Position numbers and translations under genes: made by a program
Source of the DNA: a virus
Virus record (IMG/VR): IMGVR_UViG_3300021075_000003
Location: 1 to 64,000 of that record
DNA length: 64,000 bases
Strand: one strand, 5' to 3'
Notes under the pieces: model-generated
Database searches by the model: none
The model's input: only the letters and a program-made list of their open reading frames with translations
Told to the model about the DNA's origin: nothing
In this document: in pieces, positions 24,007 through 33,774 of the stretch
Layout: each line of letters starts with the position of its first letter
How positions within the stretch are numbered: position 1 is the first letter of the stretch

Positions 24007-24650
24007 CAGTAACAGACAAAGAACACTTTCAAAGGCGACTATCTGAGCGCGCTGCTGATCTTAATGCCGAGATACTGGCCAGCGACGCTACGTGGCAAAA
24101 GGAGCTTGTTACACAAGCCGTAGAGCGAGCAGAAGCTTACTACAACATGGAAGAGCTGCTAGCTAAAAAGCAACTATGGGAGCGACGAAGTGCTCGGGCA
24201 GCAACCAGACTTCGGCAGACAGAAGTTGAGATTGTGGCGCATGTTCGCGGCCTCAGGCCAGAAAATGTAGGTGCGCCAGATAACTACACCTACTACGGTC
24301 GTAATTCTATACGGCTGGCCGACGGACCAGTGCCAATGCCGATACCGTTCAATGACGATGACTTCAACAGATACCCGACAGATGCGCAGAAGATCATACG
24401 CCTGACCGCTGAGGCAGAGTTTAAGAGCTTACTGCACATGCATCCAATCGGGCAAAGGCTGATGAAGTTACGCGAGCAGTATATTACTTTTCAGGACCGT
24501 CTTGTGGCGTGCGCTACACATACGCAGCTGAGCATGGTCTGGAAAGAGCTACAAGAAGCTTTCGACATTGTTATGCAAGAGACACAGTCACGGCAGTTAC
24601 GTAAGGTCAGTACCGTGCGCAGTAACAAAACTACAACAAGTAACAAATAG
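23997..24650 (+). CDS. Unknown helical protein between SbcD and SbcC
   Basis: 217 aa. It overlaps the end of sbcD by 10 bases. It is mostly charged helix (WERRSARAATRLRQTEVEIV), with a Pro/Asp-rich central loop and a Lys/Asn/Thr tail. Its position in the SbcCD operon suggests a recombination-related role, but no domain is recognisable. Confidence 0.55.
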   Translation: MSITVTDKEHFQRRLSERAADLNAEILASDATWQKELVTQAVERAEAYYNMEELLAKKQLWERRSARAATRLRQTEVEIVAHVRGLRPENVGAPDNYTYYGRNSIRLADGPVPMPIPFNDDDFNRYPTDAQKIIRLTAEAEFKSLLHMHPIGQRLMKLREQYITFQDRLVACATHTQLSMVWKELQEAFDIVMQETQSRQLRKVSTVRSNKTTTSNK

Positions 24651-24659
24651 AGATTCCAA

Positions 24660-25019
24660 ATGGATCCAGAACTAAAAGATTCTACTAAAGAAAATTACGT
24701 TGCATGTGTGCGTCTAACCAAGGGACTCATTGTCGCTGGGCGTAAACTGGGTGAAAATCTGCAAGCGATGTATAAGTACATACCGGCAACTGAAGACATA
24801 GCTGCCGATGAAACTAACTGGCTCAACTTGATCCAAAAGGAATACGGTATCGAGCCAGATATTGCGCTGATCTTTGCGGACTTTAGCCTTATGGACGAGG
24901 TCCAGCAAGCAGTGGCGCTGCCGACGCAGACTATGCCGCTGTTGGACGCGCTAACGCTACTAACATACCTAACGCCATGTGGCGTGGCCGAAGACCCAGC
25001 AGACTGTTTGCTTGTATGA
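24660..25019 (+). CDS. Unknown protein upstream of SbcC
   Basis: 119 aa. Helical N-terminal half, then EYGIEPDIALIFADFSLMDE, similar in style to the protein at 20059 (KYGIESDIQIELLLAF), which may hint at a shared small fold. Its stop overlaps the SbcC start by ATGA. Confidence 0.5.
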   Translation: MDPELKDSTKENYVACVRLTKGLIVAGRKLGENLQAMYKYIPATEDIAADETNWLNLIQKEYGIEPDIALIFADFSLMDEVQQAVALPTQTMPLLDALTLLTYLTPCGVAEDPADCLLV

Positions 25020-26881
25020 TTATAGATCGACTAACGCTGGATAACTTTTGCCAGCATAGGGATTTATGTCTAACATTCAGCCCACGATTGAATTTATTAC
25101 TTGGGCCTAACGGTAGCGGTAAGACTAACATCTTGCGCGCTATGCAATTTGCTTTGACAGGTGACGCAGGTGGCGATAGGAATAAGCTAGAAGATATAGC
25201 GCAGGGCGCAGACGCTACTGGCAATGCAGGTGTTACTCTATCGCTAACACATGCCAACGCTCCGATAGAGATAGTGCGCAGCCTAAGGCCGAATCGTAAT
25301 ACGCTAGTAGTCGGTGGTCAGCAGTTCAACGGCGCAATAGAGATTAATAAAGAACTGTGGACGCGACTCGGTGTAACCAAGAAGCAGATAGTAGACTATG
25401 TGTTTGTTGGTCAGCGTAAGATAGACGAGATGTTTGATCAGAAGCCAGCGGAGCGCGCCGCTTCGTTGGCTGCGTTGTTTGGGCTAAGCCATGCGGCTGC
25501 CGTACACAAACACACCGGCGAGTTCATCAATAGCATTGAGGTGCCTACAACACTACTCAGCGAGGATGCGCTGCTGAGCCAGCTGACAGCATTTGATACG
25601 TTGGATACAGAGCTGGAAAATAGGCGACAAGCTGTAATACGTGTGTATCAGGAAGACATAGCACGCCTAGACCTGGATATTGAGATACTGGAAGACGACC
25701 TCACCGAGGCTGGCAACTATTATGACGAAGCTAGAGGGGCGTTGCAGCAATGGCGCGTATACCATGCCAGCCAGAAGGCACGAGAACAGGCTGAGGCGCG
25801 GCTTAAAGCTACTGCAGCTAAGCCGCAACTGCGTGTACCAGTGCAGCCAGCCAAGGCCACACTCAATGCTAAGGAAGTGCAAACACTAGCCGAGTATCAG
25901 TCGTCAGTTGCTACCTGCCGCAGCTCTATTCGTGACCTGTCATCAAAGGCGCATGCTACGTGCACAGCTTGCGGTCAAACCATGCCAGGGCAGGAAGCGC
26001 GACAGTCTCAGATTATGAAGTTGCAACTTGACTTGGCTACGATTGAGCCAAAGCTAGCAAAACTAACTGCGCGCAAAGATGCCTGGATACAGCATGACAC
26101 TGATATGAAGGCGTACCTAGCCTGGCAGCAGGAGTGCTCTAATGCACAAGCCGCTGTGGCTGCGCTTAAAGCATGCGCTGCTCCATCTGCAACAGAAGTT
26201 GATTTACAGCGCATTGTTGCAGAGGAGCGTGAACTGATGGACGCTATATCGTCATTACAGGAGCAACGCAGTACGCGAGGGATGACGCACACGGGTAACA
26301 TTCAGTCTTTGGATTTGCAACGTGAGCGCGCTAGGGGCGATCGTGAGCATGCGACGCAGAAGTTAGCTGAGTTTAGGCAGATACGTGAGCATGCTTCCAT
26401 GACACGCGATGCTAAGGATATGCTCACGCTGGTGCGACAGGTATTCCACCATGATGAGGCTCCGCGCATGGTGAGTTATACCTATATTGAAGATATGCTT
26501 GAACAAGTCAATGACACATTGGAGATCTTTGATGCACCATACAGAGTCAGCATGGACGATAACCTCGGTTTCGTCGCCGGGTTCCTTGACGGTATCAGGT
26601 CCCAGCCAGATAAAAGACTATCAGTGGGAGAAAGGATTGTTTTGGCGATGGCCTTCCGTATTGCCGTCAATTCAACTTTCGCAGGTCAAGTCGGCGTTCT
26701 CGTCCTCGACGAGCCCACAGCGGGTTTGGATGAGCACAACATTGGGTGCCTCCCCCGTGCAATCGACCGGCTCAAAGAGCTTTCCGAAGAACGTGACCTA
26801 CAGGTGTTTTTCGTAACTCACGAGCCTAGAATTACAGGTCAGTTTGATAACGTGATTCAATTAGAGGCAGCGCAAATATGA
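25016..26881 (+). CDS. sbcC: SbcC/Rad50-like ATPase (T4 gp46 type)
   Basis: 621 aa; the ATG at 25016 is in ATGA overlap and gives the typical start MIIDRLTLDNF. Walker A is GPNGSGKT (30-37). A coiled coil spans roughly 190-470 with the zinc-hook CTAC at 316-319 near its centre. The signature motif (LSVGERIVLAMAF) and Walker B with D-loop (VLVLDEPTAGLDEHN) are near the C-terminus. It forms the ATP-driven clamp that controls the Mre11-like nuclease encoded just upstream. The coiled coil is much shorter than in cellular Rad50, as in T4 gp46. Confidence 0.93.
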   Translation: MIIDRLTLDNFCQHRDLCLTFSPRLNLLLGPNGSGKTNILRAMQFALTGDAGGDRNKLEDIAQGADATGNAGVTLSLTHANAPIEIVRSLRPNRNTLVVGGQQFNGAIEINKELWTRLGVTKKQIVDYVFVGQRKIDEMFDQKPAERAASLAALFGLSHAAAVHKHTGEFINSIEVPTTLLSEDALLSQLTAFDTLDTELENRRQAVIRVYQEDIARLDLDIEILEDDLTEAGNYYDEARGALQQWRVYHASQKAREQAEARLKATAAKPQLRVPVQPAKATLNAKEVQTLAEYQSSVATCRSSIRDLSSKAHATCTACGQTMPGQEARQSQIMKLQLDLATIEPKLAKLTARKDAWIQHDTDMKAYLAWQQECSNAQAAVAALKACAAPSATEVDLQRIVAEERELMDAISSLQEQRSTRGMTHTGNIQSLDLQRERARGDREHATQKLAEFRQIREHASMTRDAKDMLTLVRQVFHHDEAPRMVSYTYIEDMLEQVNDTLEIFDAPYRVSMDDNLGFVAGFLDGIRSQPDKRLSVGERIVLAMAFRIAVNSTFAGQVGVLVLDEPTAGLDEHNIGCLPRAIDRLKELSEERDLQVFFVTHEPRITGQFDNVIQLEAAQI

Positions 26882-27078
26882 GTACATGGGAAAGTGAACA
26901 TTGCCCAAATTGCGGCTCAGAACCATACGATCCTGATGACGAGAAGGCTCCTAACTATTTGCACATAGATAGCGCATGGCTATGCGGTAGTTACAGACCT
27001 TATCATCACGACATAGACCTATCGCCAGTATGCAAGATACTGCAGCAACGAAAGCCCAACAGTGCTGCGAGCGGATAG
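26878..27078 (+). CDS. Small zinc-binding-like protein
   Basis: 66 aa; ATGA overlap with the end of sbcC. CPNCGS near the N-terminus and two later cysteines (WLCGS, VCKIL) could make a zinc site. Acidic (YDPDDEKAP). Function unknown. Confidence 0.5.
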   Translation: MSTWESEHCPNCGSEPYDPDDEKAPNYLHIDSAWLCGSYRPYHHDIDLSPVCKILQQRKPNSAASG

Positions 27079-28021
27079 TTTACGCGTCCATGTCATAGAT
27101 AACCGGCTCTGGTATCAGGGAACTGAATCAGAGCCGGTTCTATATGGTGACATGAATGCATTCTTAGAAGACAAGCTAGTAGACAACTATGCGCGTATTA
27201 GACTTCTGGGTATGTCTTGCAACGCAGAGCTCATAGTAGGGCTTTACGACCAGAAGCGCCGTGTCGAAGTATGTACGCCGGCAATTGTTGCGCAACGTAC
27301 TAATAGGTATAAACCCGGACCAGTGCTATTCGAGCTAGGTCTCTGTTGTTGGGGACCATCCCAGGGAGGTTTTCATGAAGTTGTAGCAAGTGATAGAGCG
27401 GCATACGCATTGGCCGCATATATGCGCACATCGCACACAGAGGTTGATAAAGAACTGGTGCAACAGCATATAGCATGGAAGCCGTTAGAGTTTTTACAGT
27501 CAGTCAGTATTGCGAATGGGGCAGCTATACTAGCTAAGATCATAGATCCGCGCTGGTACATAGACCCATGCTATCCTGACAGACCTAATAGGCTTTATGA
27601 GGCGCTAGGTTTGAATCTACATACACAGCGGGCAGTAACAGGCACAAAATACTACAAAGCCAAATACCAGAACATCTGCCGATGTGTACTACACAGCTGG
27701 AAGGACGAGCAGCAAGAGCAGGCTATCAAGGGCCTATACGAGTTAGCGGGCACTAAGCCGCACGCGGATGCTACATTGCCTGGTATTCGTCCGCATGATT
27801 TTTGCTGGCGTACATGGGCAGGGCATAGAGACCCTGTTAAAGCTGATGTCCGCGGCTCTCAGCGATTTGCTAACTATATGCGCCAGACCTGGCTTAGCGA
27901 GATCTATCGCGGTGCAGCGTCTACCCCAGAAGAACGAGCAGGATTATTTAGGGCTGCGGACTTCTTCAAGTATGAAGAAGAAGTCTATGCTTACGAGCAA
28001 TTTGCAGCGAAACTTTCATAA
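27062..28021 (+). CDS. Unknown protein
   Basis: 319 aa from a GTG that overlaps the previous gene. Globular and aromatic-rich, with scattered cysteines (LGLCCWG, NICRCVLHSW) and a helical C-terminal third ending YEEEVYAYEQFAAKL. It lies between the SbcCD cluster and the helicase-primase region. I do not recognise it. Confidence 0.6.
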   Translation: MLRADSLRVHVIDNRLWYQGTESEPVLYGDMNAFLEDKLVDNYARIRLLGMSCNAELIVGLYDQKRRVEVCTPAIVAQRTNRYKPGPVLFELGLCCWGPSQGGFHEVVASDRAAYALAAYMRTSHTEVDKELVQQHIAWKPLEFLQSVSIANGAAILAKIIDPRWYIDPCYPDRPNRLYEALGLNLHTQRAVTGTKYYKAKYQNICRCVLHSWKDEQQEQAIKGLYELAGTKPHADATLPGIRPHDFCWRTWAGHRDPVKADVRGSQRFANYMRQTWLSEIYRGAASTPEERAGLFRAADFFKYEEEVYAYEQFAAKLS

Positions 28022-28041
28022 CAAGATGAAAAGGAGAGACA

Positions 28042-28302
28042 ATGATAAAGTCCGCTATTGATGTGGAATTTGAAGAACACGTGAAGGCACAAGCGAATTA
28101 CGCCGACATGGTGAAGGAGGCGTTCGAGCACCAAGAAGAAGAAATGCGCACGATGAGTCATCGCGGAAAAGCTAACTTCATGATTAAGAAGGCGCATTCC
28201 GAAGATCAGGCCAATTTGGCCTTGGCCTATGCGGCAGAAGCACAAGTCTATGCCACGTTAGCACTTGCGGACGCTATCAAAGAAAGTTCGCATCGGCGCT
28301 AA
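28042..28302 (+). CDS. Unknown small helical protein
   Basis: 86 aa; AAAAGGAGAGACA gives a strong ribosome site. One long acidic helix followed by an Ala-rich helix (ALAYAAEAQVYATLALADAI), likely a coiled-coil dimer. Function unknown. Confidence 0.55.
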   Translation: MIKSAIDVEFEEHVKAQANYADMVKEAFEHQEEEMRTMSHRGKANFMIKKAHSEDQANLALAYAAEAQVYATLALADAIKESSHRR

Positions 28303-28382
28303 ACACCAGCTGTAGTGGTGACATTAAGCTGTCATACAAAATGCATTTAGTGGGCTAGCTAACAACCCAGGAGTTATCTAAC

Positions 28383-28418
28383 ATGTCTAAACGAGAACGC
28401 GGCACATGCGAGAAGTAA
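28383..28418 (+). CDS. Possible 11-residue leader peptide
   Basis: The best ribosome site in this gap (CAGGAG) serves an ATG at 28383 that encodes only MSKRERGTCEK before TAA. Its end overlaps the ATG of the next gene at 28406, which itself has no good ribosome site. This looks like translational coupling through a short upstream ORF. Confidence 0.3.
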   Translation: MSKRERGTCEK

Positions 28419-28882
28419 CTATTACCTTGGAGTTTACTCAACACTGTTTGGGCGACTGCAGGTATAAGAATAAATCGAAAATGTTACGCGATCCAAAAGG
28501 CCGTGTGATGCTATTGGCGCCCTGGTGGTTAGCCATAATGCGTTACGCGGCCGAAGTGCTTGGCGCACATCTTGAAGCGGTGAAGGATATTGATTGGGAC
28601 CCCATAGTCGAAGGAGAAACGAATGACTACAAGCGATTCTACAGCCCCGGCAAATGGACACTTCACGAAGCTTTCTACCCAGGCGACCAGGTCGTCGCAA
28701 AGGCGGTCATACCAGACGCAATTTCATTGGATGACTTCCGAGAACTCCTGCGAATCGCAGGGAGATATAAAGGAATCAGCCCATATCGTAAAGATAGACA
28801 ATATGGAACTTTCGACGTAGTGTCAGTGGAGCCAGTATGCCAGATGCCACAGTCCGCAAGGGCGGACAATTCATTGAAGTAA
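28406..28882 (+). CDS. Unknown protein upstream of the SF2 helicase
   Basis: 158 aa. It begins with beta-like MREVTITLEFTQHCLGDC. It has a Trp-rich middle (APWWLAIMRYAAEVLG) and a C-terminal glycine-containing loop (GRYKGISPYR) followed by YGTFDVVSVEPV. I do not recognise the family. It overlaps the helicase gene by 46 bases. Confidence 0.55.
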   Translation: MREVTITLEFTQHCLGDCRYKNKSKMLRDPKGRVMLLAPWWLAIMRYAAEVLGAHLEAVKDIDWDPIVEGETNDYKRFYSPGKWTLHEAFYPGDQVVAKAVIPDAISLDDFRELLRIAGRYKGISPYRKDRQYGTFDVVSVEPVCQMPQSARADNSLK

Positions 28883-30366
28883 GCAGCAACGGACAGAATC
28901 CATTGCCTATGGCCGCTTTGAAGACTTTAGAAGGATTGCTGTATTACGACCATGTCACATTTCATTTTGGCTGCAACCGCTTTGATGATGGCGGCAAACG
29001 AGGTTTGACACATGAACGCAGAGTCATGTTCACCTACGATGACAGCGGACGTCTATGTTGTTTTAAGGGCTTTTATCCTAAGGTTAAAGCAAACTTAGAG
29101 AAGCTTGGCTATAGGGTAGTGTACATAGATAAAGACACGCCCAAACGGCCAGAGATTTACCAAGCTAATTGGGAGCGCGTATTCGAGCGCTTCCAGTTAC
29201 GTGCAGAGCAGGACACGTGCTTGTCACAGATTGACATGCACGACTATGGCGTTGTTGTAGCGCCCCCTGCGTTCGGCAAGACGCACTTAATGGCAATGGT
29301 CGCTAACCTTTACCCAAAGGCGAAGATAGACATTGTCACCAAGCGCAAAGACGTAGTGGGGCGCATTATACAACTTGTCAGCGAGACCGTACCAGACGTA
29401 GGGCAGGTAGGCGGCGGTAAACATCATGATAGTCGTGTAACTGTCTATACAGCTGACAGCCTACACCGATCAAACTACACTGCTGACATCCTGCTTGCCG
29501 ACGAGGGGCACGAGTTAATGACCGATCGCTTGGCAGAGATGCTAGGCCGCTACGCATCTTCGCGTAACTATACTTTCACTGCCACACCAGATATGCGGCT
29601 GGATGGCGCACACGCACGTATGGAGGGTATTTTTGGACCCAAAATATTCAGCATGTCCCAACGAGACGCCGAACGACATGCACTTGTCACACCAATCATG
29701 GTCCAGTGGGTCGACGTCAGATCAGACGCCGATGTCGCCGGACCCTACAAAACCATCGTCTCCCGTAAGCGACATGGAATCTGGCGCAACCACCAAAGGA
29801 ACTCCATTCTGGCTGAGACTGCTAAGTCTTTTCTTGAAGATGGGCTTCAAGTTCTCGTGTTGGTTGATACTATCGATCATGCGCTCCATCTACGCCGTTT
29901 TCTTCCGGAAGCGAAACTCTGCTATTCAGAAGGAGCTTTGGGTCAAGGAACGGAAAAGCGCGCGACGTACATAAGAGCTGGCTTGCTGACAGAGGAAGAA
30001 GAGATGACATCTGCTCAGCGCACAGAACTACGTAAGCAATTTGAGCGCCGTGAAGTTATGTGTTGTATCGCTACAGGGGTATGGGCAGTAGGCGTGTCGT
30101 TTGACTCGCTGAATGTTCTCATACGCGCAGATGCGGGCGACTCAGAAACGCTGAACGTACAAATGCCTGGGCGCGTATGTCGAACGGATACTGGTACGGG
30201 TAAAGAGTGCGGCATCTTGATTGACTTCATGGACCACTGGAGTGACTACTTTAGAGCGCGCTCTAGTAACAGACGCAGAGACTACCATACGCGCGGGTGG
30301 GTGCAGCTTAACGGTGATGGCAGTATATGGGAGCCTATGTCGCGAGGGCACCGTGGCAACCTATAA
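28837..30366 (+). CDS. SF2 DEAD/H-type helicase (UvsW-like)
   Basis: 509 aa. Helicase motifs appear in order: I (APPAFGKT, 142-149), II (DEGH, 222-225), III (TATP, 248-251), a domain-2 motif ATGVWAVGVSF and VI (QMPGRVCR). The N-terminal 110 residues form an extra domain. This layout fits UvsW/RadD-type phage helicases that act on recombination intermediates and stalled forks. It lies among recombination and replication genes and overlaps the next gene by 14 bases. Confidence 0.85.
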   Translation: MPDATVRKGGQFIEVSSNGQNPLPMAALKTLEGLLYYDHVTFHFGCNRFDDGGKRGLTHERRVMFTYDDSGRLCCFKGFYPKVKANLEKLGYRVVYIDKDTPKRPEIYQANWERVFERFQLRAEQDTCLSQIDMHDYGVVVAPPAFGKTHLMAMVANLYPKAKIDIVTKRKDVVGRIIQLVSETVPDVGQVGGGKHHDSRVTVYTADSLHRSNYTADILLADEGHELMTDRLAEMLGRYASSRNYTFTATPDMRLDGAHARMEGIFGPKIFSMSQRDAERHALVTPIMVQWVDVRSDADVAGPYKTIVSRKRHGIWRNHQRNSILAETAKSFLEDGLQVLVLVDTIDHALHLRRFLPEAKLCYSEGALGQGTEKRATYIRAGLLTEEEEMTSAQRTELRKQFERREVMCCIATGVWAVGVSFDSLNVLIRADAGDSETLNVQMPGRVCRTDTGTGKECGILIDFMDHWSDYFRARSSNRRRDYHTRGWVQLNGDGSIWEPMSRGHRGNL

Positions 30367-31042
30367 CGCACGACGAGCACCGGCACCGCCGCCTGAAGAA
30401 GTTGAAATACTGCCACAGGTAGAGAACGAGCAACAGGCAATGGCGCGTAGGCTGTCGATGGCGTTTAACCGCGAGACAGCTTTACGACAGATGCGCTTAT
30501 GCGACGAGGAATGCGAGCCCATCAGCGCTAAACAAGAGAAGTGGATGTCAGCGGCCAGAGAGCTGCTAGCTTTGGGGATTACTGAGCCAGAGCGATTCGT
30601 GCATTCGGCGTTTGTCAACTCAATAGAGATGGACGCCACACTATTGCATGGACCACAAGCTAATTCGTTTAACGGTGCGAAGGGGCTAACTGCGCTAGTT
30701 AATAACTATAAGAAGTTCTGCCAACGAGCAGATGCGGCGTTAGAGGCCGCCTGGCAGGCAGAGGCTAGGCAGTTTCAACTTACCGTAGCCAGCATGCGAC
30801 ACGAGCTTCCTAAGGCTAGTGTGAAGCGCATATGGCGGTGCGCGTTCAACTCAGTATGGCGCGCACAGCTATCGCCACTGTTTGTATACTGTGTTGCATA
30901 CTCAGAAGATTTAGAAGACATCTGTCACGAAGTACAACATGAGGCAGTACAGCAGTTAATTTGTGACCCTTATGGGTATGCGCGTGTCTGGAAAAACCGG
31001 ATACCTCAGCATTTTATAGATATGGCTTTAAGTAAACTGTAG
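30353..31042 (+). CDS. Unknown protein with APAPPPEEVE motif, upstream of replicative helicase
   Basis: 229 aa from a GTG at 30353 with GAGGG upstream; the frame is open further, but that part shadows the helicase gene. Near the N-terminus it has RRAPAPPPEEVEILPQ, which closely matches RRAPAPPPEDVEEVPE in the possible ssDNA-binding protein at 38035. The remainder is helical with several Trp. A helicase-loader or adaptor role is possible from position between the two helicases, but is only inference. Confidence 0.55.
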   Translation: MATYNARRAPAPPPEEVEILPQVENEQQAMARRLSMAFNRETALRQMRLCDEECEPISAKQEKWMSAARELLALGITEPERFVHSAFVNSIEMDATLLHGPQANSFNGAKGLTALVNNYKKFCQRADAALEAAWQAEARQFQLTVASMRHELPKASVKRIWRCAFNSVWRAQLSPLFVYCVAYSEDLEDICHEVQHEAVQQLICDPYGYARVWKNRIPQHFIDMALSKL

Positions 31043-31051
31043 GAGACAACA

Positions 31052-32680
31052 ATGGCCGACATGGACTATGCCAATCAAGAAGTAACTAACTTCACGATTG
31101 AGTTTACGCTCCAACACATCGCACGTTGCGAGAGAGTGTTTCAGGCAGCACGCACACACCTGAAGCCAGAACATTTCTCGAAGCCAGGAGAGTCGACCTA
31201 CAGAATTATCTGGTCGGCTATTCTGGATCATTACGACAAGCACCAGGAACTGCCGAACTACAACGTGCTGTCCATGCGCGTGCTAACAGCGGTAACTAAC
31301 TCTCCGCTTGTACTGCCAGCGCTACGCGATGAAGCGGCTGCTACGGCAGACGCTATTCTGCGTTACATGTACACTGTGGACCCGGAGAATGAACTAGAGC
31401 CGAACTCTGCTCTAGAGACTCTACGCGAGATACTAATTGATCGCGAGACCGGTGATGCTATACGTGCAGCGGTACTCAACGCGGGCGGCAAGCATATCCA
31501 TGACCTGCCGAAGCTACTTGCGGTACAGCAGCAGAAGATTGAAACGATTACGGCTATAGGCCGTGAAGCGGAAGATGACACCACAATGCCAGCTAACTGG
31601 GACGAGGTTGCGAGACCCAGGTGGCCAACAGGTGTAACGTTTGTTGATCGCATCATGGAGGGCGGAAGTGAAGCGTGTGATTGTAATGTAGTACTAGGTC
31701 CTTCAGGCGGCGGAAAAACTACGCTGCAGATGCAACTAGCTTGCTCTATAGCAGAACTACAGAGTTTGTATGAGCAACCAGATAGCGTAATAGCTCCTGG
31801 GCTAGCAGTCTTCATAGGATACGAAGACAACAAGCGAATGCAGCAAATTCGCGCTGGCTCGTGTGCTGCTAAGGTGCTTAAGGATCGTTTGAAGAATAGG
31901 ATTATGGCCGGCGGTAAGCTCAGTACCGAAGGCAACCTGCAACAGTATGAACAACTGATGTATGCTGGCTTGAAGTCAGGCATGCCGCGCCCTGGCGAAT
32001 CTGAGCGCTTAGAGATGGCTCGACCGTGGATGAACAAGTACCTAGTGCTTGTCGATCATAATGATCCTAAGAGCGGAGGGCGTGGCGGTATCGGAGAGAT
32101 CAGGCAGAAGCTAACAGCTATCCAGCAGAAACGCGGATTGCCGATCAAAGCCGTATTCATCGACTGGGCTGGTGAGCTAGTAGACAACTGGTTACTAGCA
32201 ACAAATGCCAAGGGGGTTGAAGGATCACAGCGCGCGCTTGAGCTGGCTGGTCTTATCAGACGGTGTAAGAGTGAGCTTGCTATACCCTTTCAGACAACTG
32301 TGTGGGTATCGCATCAGATGGCTGGCCGCTTTACAAGCGCACCTCCTGCGCGTAGGCCACACCATAATGAGGCAGAATGGTGTACTTCCTTTGCTAATAA
32401 CGCATGGTATGCTTTCTGCCTTGGAACCAAAGATGAGGAGCACAGTGTATGCCAATTCGTGGCGACTAAGACTAGACACGGTGAAGCTGGTCCTCCTACA
32501 ATTCTGCGCGTTAATGGCGCATTCTGTAGACTGGACGATGTGTCAGATAAGTTTAAGCCAGACCATGCAGGTATGCGCTTGTTGCCTAAAGAAGATGTAG
32601 ACCGTGTTCAAGTAGCGGCAGCGCCGGTACGCAAATCCGGCAGAGCTAAGCTATTTGATGAACTAGAAGATCAAACATGA
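31052..32680 (+). CDS. dnaB: Replicative DnaB-like helicase
   Basis: 542 aa; TAGGAGACAACA before the ATG. The N-terminal helical domain (about 1-170) is followed by a RecA-type ATPase: Walker A GPSGGGKT (216-223), Walker B-like VFIDWAGEL at about 370, WVSHQMAG, and a C-terminal ATKTRHGEAGP loop typical of DnaB-family DNA-binding/arginine finger regions. It unwinds DNA at the phage fork. The primase gene follows with ATGA overlap. Confidence 0.85.
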   Translation: MADMDYANQEVTNFTIEFTLQHIARCERVFQAARTHLKPEHFSKPGESTYRIIWSAILDHYDKHQELPNYNVLSMRVLTAVTNSPLVLPALRDEAAATADAILRYMYTVDPENELEPNSALETLREILIDRETGDAIRAAVLNAGGKHIHDLPKLLAVQQQKIETITAIGREAEDDTTMPANWDEVARPRWPTGVTFVDRIMEGGSEACDCNVVLGPSGGGKTTLQMQLACSIAELQSLYEQPDSVIAPGLAVFIGYEDNKRMQQIRAGSCAAKVLKDRLKNRIMAGGKLSTEGNLQQYEQLMYAGLKSGMPRPGESERLEMARPWMNKYLVLVDHNDPKSGGRGGIGEIRQKLTAIQQKRGLPIKAVFIDWAGELVDNWLLATNAKGVEGSQRALELAGLIRRCKSELAIPFQTTVWVSHQMAGRFTSAPPARRPHHNEAEWCTSFANNAWYAFCLGTKDEEHSVCQFVATKTRHGEAGPPTILRVNGAFCRLDDVSDKFKPDHAGMRLLPKEDVDRVQVAAAPVRKSGRAKLFDELEDQT

Positions 32681-33774
32681 ACGACTCAGTAGCGCTGCGC
32701 ACGTCCTTCGAGATCAATGTTTTGAATCCGGCGCTGTATATTGCTTTACAGCGACGCTTCCATGACGTGAAGATTGCTAAACCTGGCGTGCCGCTGGTTG
32801 GCGGCGCTTACGTGCAGTCAGGTTCAAGAGTTAAATTTATAGCCACGGACGACGGAGAATACTATCAGGTCTGTTGTCCTTTCTGCGCTGAAGATCGCTA
32901 TAGGTTGTGGATCAATCATAGATGGGGCGCCGGCCTAGATGTAAATCACCCTGCATATGATTCATCAGATCGCTTCTGGTGGAGTTGCCACTGTTTTAAT
33001 AATGGCTGCATGGCTAACCCGGAGAACGTAGCACAGCTGCGAACCTGGACTTATGGCGGTATAGGGCGCGAGCTACACGTTAAGCGCCCAACAATTAATG
33101 CAGGGTTTTCTGCACCAGCTGCACTAAACCATGTGGAGCTACCAGGAACCTGTGTTGGCCTTGATGACCTGCCAAGTCATCACATTGCGTGTACGTACTT
33201 GAAGGAACGCGGATATGACCCACACTGGTTAGGAGCGGCCTTTGGCTTACATTACTGTGAGGAGGCACCACCAGAGTATCCGATGACCAACGGGCGCATA
33301 ATCATACCTATCATCATGAATGGCGATCTGGTTGGATGGCAGTCTCGTCCGCCGTATGAATGTGATTGGAAGGCAATGCACACACCTAAGTATTACAACT
33401 TGCCTAACATGAGCCGTTCCTTGATGTTATACGGCTATGACTTTGCCAAACAATATCCGATATGTATTGTCACTGAGGGTGTCACTAATGTGTGGACACT
33501 GGGTGATGGTGCAGTAGCTACCTTTGGCAAGTCTATGTCATTTCAACAGGCCGAGATGATCAAGCACAGCTGGAAGGCTGCTGTAGTAGCATATGATAGC
33601 GATGCTATCAAAGAGAGCCCAGCTGTCGCGATGATGCTAGAAAGTCCTGACTTTCCTGTTGTACGCGTGCAGTTACCCGAGGGCGAGGACCCGGCCAGCA
33701 TTGGCTATGACCGGTTTATGAATCTAATGTACGACACTGCACACAAGGCCAACATAACACTACCAGAATGCTAG
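32677..33774 (+). CDS. DnaG-type primase
   Basis: 365 aa. An N-terminal zinc-binding part contains CCPFC and CHCFNNGC, the expected CxxC pairs of primase zinc ribbons. A TOPRIM-type segment has IVTEGVTNVW (catalytic Glu) and VVAYDSDA (DxD). It synthesises RNA primers; the overlap with the DnaB-like gene fits joint helicase-primase action. It is smaller than bacterial DnaG and lacks an obvious helicase-binding C-terminal domain. Confidence 0.8.
   Translation: MNDSVALRTSFEINVLNPALYIALQRRFHDVKIAKPGVPLVGGAYVQSGSRVKFIATDDGEYYQVCCPFCAEDRYRLWINHRWGAGLDVNHPAYDSSDRFWWSCHCFNNGCMANPENVAQLRTWTYGGIGRELHVKRPTINAGFSAPAALNHVELPGTCVGLDDLPSHHIACTYLKERGYDPHWLGAAFGLHYCEEAPPEYPMTNGRIIIPIIMNGDLVGWQSRPPYECDWKAMHTPKYYNLPNMSRSLMLYGYDFAKQYPICIVTEGVTNVWTLGDGAVATFGKSMSFQQAEMIKHSWKAAVVAYDSDAIKESPAVAMMLESPDFPVVRVQLPEGEDPASIGYDRFMNLMYDTAHKANITLPEC

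Noticed and set aside
31363-32037. 224-codon - strand frame within the DnaB-like gene
   Set aside because: Antisense shadow of a well-supported gene, with no ribosome site sought or needed.
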